From: Chlorokybus atmophyticus
Lineage: Eukaryota > Streptophyta > Chlorokybophyceae > Chlorokybales > Chlorokybaceae
Assembly: GCA_009103225.1 (NCBI GenBank)
Contig: RHPI01002491.1
Location: forward strand, 6,894 to 70,893
Reading direction: 5' to 3'
DNA length: 64,000 bases
Position 1 is the first letter of the stretch. The number at the start of each line of letters is the position of its first letter. Both the position numbers and the translations under genes were made by a program. Positions 36,047-45,823 of this stretch are shown piece by piece. The notes beneath the pieces are model-generated. The model was not told the origin of the DNA, did not search any database, and saw only the letters and a list, made by a program, of their open reading frames with translations.

Positions 36047-36281
36047 AGGCCCACATGGGCCTTCCGCGGTGCCATAATTCGCAAGCCGCGCGAAGTTATG
36101 GTAACCGTCGGATTGAATCGACGGCCTAGCGAGTCGCGGCTGACAACAGCAGAAAAAGGTCCGATATTCGGCCGAAATGTACAAAAGCAAATGGGAAATA
36201 GATGGCTACAACCGGCTGACCGGTCAGCGGGCTGAAAAGGCCCAACCTCGTCTTTTGAGGTTGCCAGTGCAGCGGCACTGG
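36047..36281 (+). repeat. array of seven short inverted repeats between pol and ORF3 (copy 1)
   Basis: Stems in order: AGGCCC/GGGCCT (36,047-36,062); CCATAATTCGC/GCGAAGTTATGG with one bulged G (36,072-36,101); CCGTCG/CGACGG (36,105-36,124); TTCGGCCGAA (36,167-36,176); GCTGACCGGTCAGC (36,215-36,228); AACCTC/GAGGTT (36,244-36,262); CCAGTG/CACTGG (36,264-36,281). There is no long open frame with recognisable content in the region. Confidence 0.8.
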
Positions 36282-36692
36282 TCAGCGGCGGCGGCAGCGG
36301 TGGAGCAACCACTGGTCAGCCAAGAGCGGCGGCGACGAGTGACGTCGGTGGGGCGTCGCGTCAGCTCGGCCTGTGTGCCATCACCACACAGGCAGGAAGG
36401 GGAGGGGCCTCAGTCGGCAGCGGCGCGCATCACCTGCCGACAGATAGTCTGGGCTGAACTACCAAGCCAGGATGAGCAGTGATGGGTTGGCTGTGATGTG
36501 GCTGTGATGGCTGAGGGCGTTGTGATGGGACCGGAGACGTGGGGCGTGGCAGTCACAGTGTCGTCGCGTCATCATTAATCCAGTTAGTAATCATAGTCAA
36601 GTCAAGCTTGTGACAAACTGCACAGCTGACTGAGCAGCCAGATAATCATCACACATGCCTTGAAAAGGGCTCATTAAGGACGTTTGTGGAGC

Positions 36693-38498
36693 ATGGCGCC
36701 TTCACAAAAAGGCAACAGTGAGTTCAGGGGGCGCCCAGAGTATCCACAAGGTGTTCCTGCCAGGTTGTACAACACCATACCCCGTCACAAGTCAGCCAAC
36801 AACGCCCCTGAGAGATTAACTTGGGTGAATGGCTGGAGGCAAGCTTGTGGGTTGGAACCCTTGTACTCACGCATGCCAGACAATGACGATGGTGTGGAGT
36901 ACTCACCCCCACCGTCAAAGGAGCATGCTCCATTCTTCTGGGACGACAAGAAAAAGAAGGTTACACGAGAAGCACTGAAGTTCGCTTATAAACCTGACAG
37001 CACCTCTGCTCAACTGGTACGACCTAATAGTAGCAAAGCAGCTATGAAACGCAAACAAAAGCTACAACAGTTTATGGGATTTGAGTTTATGCACCGGCCT
37101 ACTGTTGTTATGGGAGGAATCTTGCTGCATGGTCGTCAGCGGCATTCAGAACCTATGTACACACCACCTGCACGTATTACTGGATTGCACGAAGGCATGC
37201 GGCATCAACTATTGCCCTCTCAACATGACCAGAGCGATGATGAATCGGAACTTGTGTTGGGTTTGAGCACGACCATTGATGAGATGCTAGCGGAGAGCAG
37301 TGAGGAGCAACAACATTCACTAATTGTAACAAGTTGGGAGAGCTGTGGTTATTTTAAACTCTTAACAGAGCAACAAACCATCAATCAACAACCACTTGCG
37401 ATTGATGATACTGTGGTTTTGGGGCAGATTCCTAGCCAGGAAGCACAGGAGGCCATCCGGAAGCTACCCCAGCCCACACCAAGCTCTCAACCCACTCACT
37501 CCGCTTCACAAGACGCTGTGGATTATGAGGAGAGCAGCTCTGCTGCCGAGCAGCTTGCTGCCGACACAGCAGGCAGCGTGGACCAGCCGCTGCCTGGGGC
37601 GGAAGCTGCTGAGGAAGTTTGCGCGGAACTTTTTGTGCCCAGGCTGGAAGTTTATGAGGAAGTTTGCAAACATTTCCTGCTGATACGGAAGTTGATTTGG
37701 ATGATGGGAGTTTTTGTACCTGTTGCGGAAGTTGCTGCGGAAGTTGCTGCGGAGAAGGCCGGCGAGGGCAAGGAGGAAGATGAGGACGTGGTGGTTGTAG
37801 AAGCGCCGGTGGAAAAACTCCCATCATTTGTTCGGAAGCGTCTCGTGCGCCTCGGCAGTCAGGTCCCAGATGCAACCTTGTCTGCAAAAGCGGAAGTCCC
37901 AATTACATCCCCATTGGCGATTGTAGCGGTCCCAGAACCGTCTCCGCCTGCACTTGAGTCCCAAAGCGTACCCAAGGAGCAGTCCCAACCCCGCTCGGAG
38001 ATGGAGAACATGTTCAACGCCCTCAAGGGGTACATAGACAAGGCGGTGAAGGCAGGGCTAGCGGCCGTTGCTCAGGATGGACCAAAATCAACACCGGTCG
38101 GGACTACTGATCCGGCTTGCAAAGATCAGTACCGCAAGACTGAACCCGATCCAACGGATCAACAAACCTACAAAGATCAGGTGGCTTGCAAAGATCGTTC
38201 CCGCTCACCACTCCGGCGGCGCTCAGTGGATCGCGGTCGCGACCGCTCCCCTCGGGGCAGGTCGCCGCGAGGCAGGCGGTCACCAGTGCGTACCAAGGCA
38301 ACTCGAGGCAGGTCGCCGCGGCACTGGTCGCCAGTACGGGCGCGTACGCCACGTCGTTACGGCAAGTCGCCGATGCACGCCCCTGCAAAGGAGGTGGCGG
38401 CGCCATCGACGGCTGTAATGGAGTCAGCACCAACGGTCATGAACAACTTTCCCTGGACGCGGGGACCATTAACCAATATGGCTCCAACCAAGGCGTAA
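36693..38498 (+). CDS. element B ORF3 (copy 1), 601 aa, unknown protein with RS-rich tail
   Basis: The ATG at 36,693 (MAPSQKGN) opens an uninterrupted 601-codon frame lying between pol and the 3' LTR, a place where most gypsy elements have nothing or an env-like gene. The N-terminal ~150 residues are basic and look folded (PERLTWVNGWRQACGLEPLYS, FFWDDKKKKVTREALKFAY). The middle is acidic and low-complexity. Near residue 326 there is one short hydrophobic stretch (LLIRKLIWMMGVFVPV), too charged to be a convincing membrane segment. Residues ~500-560 are RS/SPR repeats (RSRSPLRRRSVDRGRDRSPR) like those of splicing factors. No signal peptide, so an envelope is unlikely. I do not recognise the family. 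Confidence 0.8.
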   Translation: MAPSQKGNSEFRGRPEYPQGVPARLYNTIPRHKSANNAPERLTWVNGWRQACGLEPLYSRMPDNDDGVEYSPPPSKEHAPFFWDDKKKKVTREALKFAYKPDSTSAQLVRPNSSKAAMKRKQKLQQFMGFEFMHRPTVVMGGILLHGRQRHSEPMYTPPARITGLHEGMRHQLLPSQHDQSDDESELVLGLSTTIDEMLAESSEEQQHSLIVTSWESCGYFKLLTEQQTINQQPLAIDDTVVLGQIPSQEAQEAIRKLPQPTPSSQPTHSASQDAVDYEESSSAAEQLAADTAGSVDQPLPGAEAAEEVCAELFVPRLEVYEEVCKHFLLIRKLIWMMGVFVPVAEVAAEVAAEKAGEGKEEDEDVVVVEAPVEKLPSFVRKRLVRLGSQVPDATLSAKAEVPITSPLAIVAVPEPSPPALESQSVPKEQSQPRSEMENMFNALKGYIDKAVKAGLAAVAQDGPKSTPVGTTDPACKDQYRKTEPDPTDQQTYKDQVACKDRSRSPLRRRSVDRGRDRSPRGRSPRGRRSPVRTKATRGRSPRHWSPVRARTPRRYGKSPMHAPAKEVAAPSTAVMESAPTVMNNFPWTRGPLTNMAPTKA

Positions 38499-38772
38499 TG
38501 ACAGCGCGGGAGGAGGTAACAGGTACTGCAAGGTCAATTGGGCCATTGTGGTGGAGGCCAGGGGCAGGAAGATTGGCATCAACGGCAAGAGCGGCTTCCA
38601 CCCCATTACCATGTAGTTGCCACATGATGAGAAGTATTCGTATTACACAATCCATGTCGCGGCAATGAGGGAGAACCCGGAGGGTATTGTGATCGCTCTG
38701 CAGCCAGGACCAGTGCGGCAACCCCAGCAGCCTGTGACTATGTCATTTCCGACATTTTCTGACTTCATGTGA
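38499..38772 (+). pseudogene. element B ORF4-like open region after ORF3 (copy 1)
   Basis: In the frame following the ORF3 stop, the sequence reads GGGNRYCKVNWAIVVEARGRKIGING, then KSGFHPITM, then a TAG where copy 2 has CAG, then LPHDEKYSYYTIHVAAMREN and PTFSDFM to the stop at 38,772. It looks like a small protein or a C-terminal extension of ORF3 displaced by a frameshift or intron. No known domain. Confidence 0.45.
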
Positions 38773-38802
38773 CATAGTAAAACCCAGGTGGGTTTTTATG
38801 TT

Positions 38803-38814
38803 AGTGGGGAGGGG
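38803..38814 (+). other. element B polypurine tract (start of shared LTR)
   Basis: AGTGGGGAGGGG lies directly before the LTR start. The identical tract precedes the 3' LTR at 47,936-47,947. It defines the 5' limit of the LTR. Confidence 0.6.
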
Positions 38815-39441
38815 CTTTTCACAGCTGTGGATACCGAACGGGTGCCCGTTGCAAATGGAGTGATCGGGCCGCGTGGCTCAATCACACGACAACAACGAAG
38901 CGTCGTGCGCGGAGCGCGAAGGCCGTCCGATGAAGGGCGGTGATGAAATGCTACATCAACGGCGAATAGGTGTTGATGTAGTTAAATAAATGTTGGTTAT
39001 TTATTTAACCATGTGACGGCATAATAAATCAGTTAGCCACGGGTCTTACTACAGAAAATGACTGTAATTAACTAGAGAGGATGCCCTAGTGTGGCTATAC
39101 TAGCATGTAGTAGTTGCATTGTTAACCAGATAGTGGTTGATAAGTTCATTTGTTATTGCATGCATAGCTGGATAAGACCAGTGACAAGGGTATAAAAGCA
39201 GTTCTTGGGCTCAGTCATAAGGTAGCCCGGGAGCCGCCATCACTTCAAGCATCTTACATACAAGAATGTCTTCTGAACTTGACTGAATGATGCATGGCGT
39301 GCATGTGAATGACAAAATGAATGTTGCTCATTGCCTCCCCGGGTGGGCATGAGCGGTGGTTTTTTTGTGCTAACATTTTGCACAGGCAATCCACGAGAGG
39401 GCGGTGGTGACTGCGCCACCACCGGTCACTCGCCGGCTTTT
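38815..39441 (+). repeat. element B LTR (3' LTR of copy 1 and 5' LTR of copy 2), ~627 bp
   Basis: Bounded by the polypurine tract on the left and the TGGTATCGGAGC primer-binding site on the right. It contains a TATA box (TATAAAAG at 39,191) expected to drive element transcription. The termini (CTTTTCACAG ... CCGGCTTTT) do not show the usual TG...CA, so the exact ends are uncertain by several bases. Confidence 0.8.
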
Positions 39442-39453
39442 TGGTATCGGAGC
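39442..39453 (+). other. element B primer-binding site (initiator tRNA-Met type)
   Basis: TGGTATCGGAGC matches, with one difference, the TGGTATCAGAGC site that many plant retrotransposons use to prime from initiator tRNA-Met. It directly follows the LTR. Confidence 0.85.
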
Positions 39454-40233
39454 CGGTCACTGGGCCAGTTAGGCCGGTAGCAGAAGGTTTCACTGTGCAA
39501 AACCGGTCAGGATTCGGCGGCGGCAATGGTAATTAACGAGCATTTGCAGCGCAATTCAACGAATTGCAAAGAACATTTTAGCGGCTGCTGTGTTGCATTC
39601 CAACGAACATTTGTGGGCTACAATTTGTGAATTGCAAAAACGCGTTTTTAGGAAGCTACAATTGACGTTACAATCACGTTTTGGAATTGTGCGGGAACTG
39701 GCCCGTTCAGTTTGGAATTAAGAAAGAAAAACCTTAATTCAGATGCCATTAAGTGAGTAAGATTTGCGCGTTGGCGGTCGTTTTTGCTCGCGAGCAAGCG
39801 GCGCGGCGGCGGCAAGTGGCGTGACGGGAAGTGTGACGACGCGTTTTATGTGTGACGTGACGCCGAAGGGTTAGCAGAGTGACGCTGTTCTCCGGCCTAC
39901 TCACCCTTGAGAGACCAAGGACTTGGAGGAAAGTACTGCAAAAACAGAAAATACACCAACAACACAAGAAAACAAGCAAATCAAATCCTGTGGGGAGAAT
40001 TAATTTGATAGAATTACTTGCCTCACGCTGAGGTGAAGGGAGTAACTGCAGACTCTGCCAGCAGTGCTCCATAATTTATCAATTAATTCCTTTGGGCCTG
40101 CCATAAACAAAAAAAGCAAACAACAAAAATTGAAGACCGCCCACTCAACAAATCGGGGCGGCGTGAGAACCCTCAGCTGAGTTTAAGTGAGGGGGTGGGA
40201 CCAGCAACAAGGAAGAAAAAACAGAAGGACACA

Positions 40234-40890
40234 ATGGCGGGGGAAAACACAGCAAGAGTAATGCTGCCATCGCCAAAGCTTACCACCTTTCATGGTCGGC
40301 TGAATGAGGATGTTATAGCATGGCTACAGCATGTAGAGATGATGGCCAAGGTCTATAACTGGGATGAGGAGGTTACGTACAAGTTGGCTGCCACGCATCT
40401 GAGGGATGAGGCACAAACTTGGTACATGACTCGGCAAGTCAGCACGTGGGACGCATTACAAGTTGATATGAGAGAGCGCTTTGACGTTGGGGACCCCAGT
40501 ATCTACATGAATGAGTTGCATGTAAAGACACAAGGGCCCAACGAGAGCGTGCGCACTTATGATGACCATCTGGAGAAGCTCATGGACCGTTTAGGAGGAG
40601 AGTTTTCAAAGCCTTGGAAGAAAACGCGCTTTATACAGGGCTTGAGGCTAGATTTACGTGAGAAGGTCATAAACAGAAGGCCTGAGGAGTTGGAACAAGC
40701 CATAAATGATGCAGTATACTTTGAAGGCATTATGCAGGCCGCGCAGGTTGGCAAAGATCAAGCTGCGACAAAAGAGTCATCCGCTATGGCAGAGTTGCAA
40801 AAGAAAATGGGTGCCATGATGAAGCAGATGGCTGAACAAACGGTGCATCTGGCAAGAGTGGTAACTCACGCGCAGCAACCCGGGAGGTAG
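40234..40890 (+). CDS. element B gag
   Basis: The ATG at 40,234 (MAGENTARVMLPSPKL) opens a frame with the retrotransposon gag core: TTFHGRLNEDVIAWLQHVE, a W-rich helix (AQTWYMTRQVSTWDAL), ERFDVGDP and RFIQGLRLDLREKVI. It stops at TAG 40,888-40,890. The frame continues after the stop into a CCHC knuckle (CYYCHKAGHIKPYC, ~40,940-40,985), so the TAG may be a mutation of a Gln codon or a suppressible gag-pol boundary. Confidence 0.85.
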   Translation: MAGENTARVMLPSPKLTTFHGRLNEDVIAWLQHVEMMAKVYNWDEEVTYKLAATHLRDEAQTWYMTRQVSTWDALQVDMRERFDVGDPSIYMNELHVKTQGPNESVRTYDDHLEKLMDRLGGEFSKPWKKTRFIQGLRLDLREKVINRRPEELEQAINDAVYFEGIMQAAQVGKDQAATKESSAMAELQKKMGAMMKQMAEQTVHLARVVTHAQQPGR

Positions 40891-43800
40891 CAACAAGCTC
40901 TCGCAGACAAAGGGGGAGTCAGACCTGACACCCGATCTTGCTATTATTGTCACAAGGCGGGCCACATCAAGCCTTATTGTCCGCAATGGGCAGCAGACAC
41001 GGCCAAAGACACACAGCTAACAATGGCAACACCAGGCAATGTGGTTGGGTAAAGCTCAAAAGTGTCGATGGTGGTGGCAATGAGTGACAACGATGATGAG
41101 ATAGGGGCAGTTAGCACAGTGTCTGAGCCTGTAGGGCTACCTGCCACTACCGCTGCGCACCTGACGCCGACCTCGAGTACAAGGGTTTAGCAACAGCGTA
41201 CAGGACCTAACGAGGTGACAGCTGTGTGGACAAAGCCTGCAGTGAAGGTGCACACTACACCACAAGTGGCAAAAGGGGAGAACTATGATGTGCTTGAGCA
41301 GTTGGACTACGTTACTGCCAAGATCTCCATCAAACAGCTGCTGAAAGTAAGTCCTCAACACAGGCAGCAGATGGCAGCATACCTCAAAAGGCTTGAGGGA
41401 AGTGATACGCACGTGGTGCAAATGACAGAGGGTGTGGAGCATACCGCGATGTACGCCACCGTTAGCATTTTGGGCCGAGAGGTAGAGGCGGTAATTGACA
41501 CGGGGGCATCGTGCACAGTGATGGGCATAACCCTGGTTGGGGAATTGGGGCTGCGCGGAATGATGCAAGCCACAAGAAGGATTATAAGGGTGGCCAACGG
41601 TGACAAGTGTGCCTTTTTGGGAGTGCTCGAGGAGCTCCCCATCACTATTGGAGGGGTTACGGAAGTTGTGCGCGTGAACGTTAGCCCCTCCACAATGGAC
41701 GACTTGCTGATTGGCACGGATTGGTTAACTCAGAGTGGAGCAACCCTATCGTTTGCAGAGAAGCGCATGACCTTTCCGAAAGGGATAGACGCAGATGGCG
41801 CATTATTGTCCTTCACCTCAGCTGACAATCATGTCTTGAGGACAGCACAGCCTCAGAAGGTTATGACCGTGCAAGAGCTCCCCATCAACACAGCGTTGCC
41901 TGATTCCGAACGAGAGCAGGTGGCGGCGTGGCTCAGCAAGTATGATGACCTGTTTGCTACCAAGCCCGAGTTTATACTTGGTGACAAAGTGCCAGGCACA
42001 AACGTAGTCACGCATGTCATTGACACTGGAGATGCACGGCCCATTGTGCAAAAAGCATACCGCACATCACGTGCTGAAGATCAGCAGATTGAGGAAGAGG
42101 TTGTGCACATGCTAAAGGCTGGCATTGTGAGTCCCTCGTCAAGCCCGTGGTCTTCGCCAATTGTGATGGTGCCGAAACCGAATGGTTGAGGTTGGCGGCT
42201 TTGCATTGATTACCGCAAACTCAATGAGGTCACAAAGAAAGACAGATTCCCCGTGCCCCGATGTGACGACATTTTTGATAATGTGGGCAAGGCCAAGTAC
42301 TTCAGCAAGTTGGACTTACTGGCAGCCTAACATCAGGTGTGGGTCGAGCCGCGTGATCGCGAGAAGACAGCGATTGTGACCAAGACAGGCCCGTACGAGT
42401 TCAACACCATGCCTTTTGGCTTGACCAACGCACCAGCCACCTTTCAAAGGCTAATGACGCAGATGTTGAAGAAGCACATTGAGAAGTTTGTACTGGTGTT
42501 CTTTGATGACATCATGGTGTACTCTAGTACCTTTCAGGAGCACATGCAGCACCTGGACTTGATCATGCAAGCTTTGCGCGAAGCGCAGCTAGTGGCGGCG
42601 ATGGAAAGTGCAAGTTCGCCATGTTTGAGGTTGACATGCTCGGACATGATCTGATGGAGAATGGTGTAAAGCCACAAGCCAGCAAAATCAAGGCAGTGCA
42701 AGAGTTCCCGGTTCCAACCACACAAACACGCGTACGCCCCTTCCTAGGGTTGGCCTCATACTACAGGCGGTTTGTGGAGAATTTCTTACAGAAGGCACAG
42801 CCGCTCACCGAATTGACATCAAGTGCAGTGTCCTTTGTGTGGGGAGCAACTCAGCAGCAAGCTTTTGATGAGCTGAAGAATGCGTTGACGACAGCTCCAG
42901 TGCTAAGCAGGCCAGACCTGGACTTGCCATTTGTGGTGATGACGGATGCTTCAGACTATGCCTTAGGAGCTATATTGTCACAACGTATGGACAACAAGGA
43001 GCATGTTGTTGCTTATGCAAGCCGGATGCTCAACAAGACAGAGCGAAACTACAGTGTGACGGAGATAGAGTGCCTCGCCATTGTGTGGAGTGTGGAGATG
43101 TGGAGGCACTACTTACATGGCACAACCTTTACAGTTGTGACGGACCATCGTCCGCTAAAGTGGCTGATGACCACAGCTGACCCTACGGGTAAGCTCACCC
43201 GGTGGTCCCTCAAGTTGCAGGAGTATGACTTTGAGGTTGAGTATTAGCCTGGGAAGAACCACGATCATGTGGATGCTCTGAGTCGCAACCCCCCGGACTT
43301 GTACACGGCCGAGGAGGAAGTTGTGCAGGTCGGTGAGTTGGCTGAGGCCGCCCCTGAGGATAACGTCATGCAACCATATCCTACAGAGGAGGTAATGCCT
43401 GAGTTGGAGCCTGTAGATCTTGGTGAACAGACGGGAGAGTTGGCTGAACCTGCCCTGGAGGATGAAACCATTCAGACTAACATTCGAGGAGAAGTGATGC
43501 CTGAATTGATGCAGATGGTGAACCTGCCAGACACAGCTCATTGGAATACAACCATACACCCCGAATCTGAGGGGGAGGTGGTGCAGGAGTTGATCGCAGT
43601 AACGGCGGCGCCGGAAGCAGCAGGCGCTCAAGCAAGTATTACACCTGTGTGGCAATATGTGCCAGTCGTTGACGGTGCCAATGAAGTCTGTGAGCCATGC
43701 ACTGCAATAGGCCACGCAGCACCTGTGGCGGACATAATGACAGACGCATATTTGGCTCAGGAGAGCCAAGATGTTGAAGGGGAGGACACAGTTGAGGCTT

Positions 43801-45180
43801 TAGCAGCAGTGCAAGCCTTACCCCCACAAAAATCGTTTTCATCTAAGCCAATTGAGGATGTGATGGATGATAAGAGGTTATTGACCTTCTTGAAAGACTC
43901 TTCCAGCATCACTGCGCTGCCAAAAAAGGAAAGACGACGAGTGCGCAAACGAGCAAAGGCGTATGTGATGAAGGGCAGCGAGGTCTGGACAAGACCTGTG
44001 AGACAAAGCAAGCGGAAGCACAAGGATGATGATGAGCAATGGCAAGCGGTGAGTCGCAGAGTTCCATCCAAGAACTTGAGGCAAGGGCTCATTGTAATGC
44101 ATCACGACAAGATGCACCACCCAAGTGCCGGCAAAGTGCTTGAGATGTTGCGCCCTCGATTCTTTTGGTCGAGAATGACCGAGGAGGTGACAGAGTTTGT
44201 AAACTCTTGCCAGAGCTGCCAAGAGCACCGTCGTACATTGCGTGAGCCTGCCCCGCTGCACCCTATCAAGGTGACCAGTGAAGCCTTTCACAGAGTGGGG
44301 ATTGATCTGATCGGGCCTCTGCCAGCGACTGCGAAGGGCAACAAGTACATTGTCATGGCCATTGATTACCTCACCAAGTGGGTGGAGGCAAAGGCTATTC
44401 CATCAAAAAAAGGCACACATATTCGCCAGTTCATACTTGAGGACATTATCTGTCGTCATAGTGTGCCTGCAATCATTCAAAGCGACAACGGAGTTTGTGA
44501 ACAGCGAAGTGCAAGACCTGCTGTCATGCTACAATGTTGAGAACGTAAACTCCGCTGCTTACCACCCACAGACCAATGGGTTGGTGGAGAGGATTAATGG
44601 AACGGTGAAGCTAGCACTGTACAATGGGTTGGTGGGAGATCGCTGGGAGCAAAACTTGCAACAGGTGCTGTTCATCTACCGTGTAACAAAGCAACGCAGC
44701 CCCCGCGTAGCGCCATTCAAAATGGTGTATCACAGAGAGCCCAAGCTTCAGCTCGACAACGTTGTCAACAACGTGGAGGTGGAGGAGCTAGACTATGCAG
44801 CAATGGAAGATGCAGACTTGGCTACTCTATTGCTTGATCGCAGCGAGTCAGTGAGCAAGCTGTATGGTCGTGCCCTCGTGAACATTGAGCACGCTCAGCA
44901 AAGGCAAATTGAGGAGTTTGCAAGAAGAAAGCAACCACTTGACCTAACACAGATGGAGTGGTTGCAGGTGGGGCAGCCTGTGATGCTGAGAACTGGTCCA
45001 AAAGCAGCGGGCTCTGCCGGCAATTGGAAGGGAGGTTATGTGATTAAAGAAGTATGCAATACGGCGAAAACAACCATCTTGATTGAGCACGTGACTTCTC
45101 TGAAGCAGGAGACAGTGAATGTGGAGAGAATTACCCCCTTCAAAGTGAGGGGTGCAGCTGACGCTGCAAATAGGGCCTGA
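40891..45180 (+). pseudogene. element B pol (protease-RT-RNase H-integrase), interrupted
   Basis: Order: zinc knuckle, protease (VIDTGASCTVMG), RT ([38 protein letters not shown]), RNase H (MTDASDYALGAIL, YSVTEIECLAIVWSVE), an acidic spacer with two diverged repeats (EEVMPELE/GEVMPELM), and integrase (HHDKMHHPS, CQSCQEHR, GIDLIGPLP, QSDNG). Breaks: stops near 41,050 (TAA), 41,188 (TAG), 42,187 (TGA), 42,328 (TAA) and 43,243 (TAG); a frameshift near 42,595; and a 5-nt deletion near 44,492 inside the DNGKEF motif. The integrase C-terminal part then stays open to 45,180. This copy cannot make its own enzymes. Confidence 0.9.
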
Positions 45181-45182
45181 GT

Positions 45183-45417
45183 AGGCCCACATGGGCCTTC
45201 CGCGGTGCCATAATTCGCAAGCCGCGCGAAGTTATGGTAACCGTCGGATTGAATCGACGGCCTAGCGAGTCGCGGCTGACAACAGCAGAAAAAGGTCCGA
45301 TACTCGGCCGAAATGTACAAAAGCAAATGGGAAATAGATGGCTACAACCGGCTGACCGGTCAGCGGGCTGAAAAGGCCCAACCTCGTCTTTTGAGGTTGC
45401 CAGTGCAGCGGCACTGG
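45183..45417 (+). repeat. array of seven short inverted repeats between pol and ORF3 (copy 2)
   Basis: The same seven stems as at 36,047-36,281, shifted by 9,136 bp. One base differs in the fourth (ACTCGGCCGAAAT instead of ATTCGGCCGAAAT), leaving its core palindrome shorter by one pair. All other stems are unchanged. Confidence 0.8.
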
Positions 45418-45823
45418 TCAGCGGCGGCGGCAGCGGAGGAGCAGCCACTGGTCAGCCAAGAGCGGCGGCGACGAGTGACGTCGGTGGGGCGTTGCGTCAG
45501 CTCGGCCTGTGTGCCATCACCACACAGGCAGGAAGGGGAGGGGCCTCAGTCGGCAGCGGCGCGCATCACCTGCCGACAGATAGTTCGGGCTGAACTACCA
45601 AGCCAGGATGAGCAGTGATGGGTTGGCTGTGATGTGGCTGTGATGGCTGAGGGCGTTGTGATGGGACCGGAGACGTGGGGCGTGGCAGCCACAGTGTCGT
45701 TGCGTCATCATTAATCCAGTTAGTAATCATAGTCAAGCTTGTGACAAAGTGCACAGCTGACTGAGCAGCCAGATAATCATCACACATGCCTTGAAAAGGG
45801 CTCATTAAGGACGTTTTTGCAGC

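Larger units (their letters stand above)
35325..39441 (+). mobile_element. element B copy 1, 5'-truncated Ty3/gypsy retrotransposon
   Basis: This copy starts inside integrase (AATCATTCAAAGCGAC, equal to 44,471 on) and continues through the end of pol, the hairpin-rich spacer, ORF3 and an LTR. That LTR is also the 5' LTR of the complete copy 2, because it is followed by a primer-binding site. Sequence identity to copy 2 is very high by eye, with an offset of 9,131-9,136 bp throughout. The junction with element A shares TGC with the expected upstream sequence, a microhomology. Confidence 0.88.

Noticed and set aside
36693-38498. ORF3 of element B as an envelope-like gene
   Set aside because: No signal peptide, no convincing membrane anchor and no cysteine-rich ectodomain; the RS-rich, acidic and basic segments point to an intracellular, probably nuclear or RNA-binding protein.
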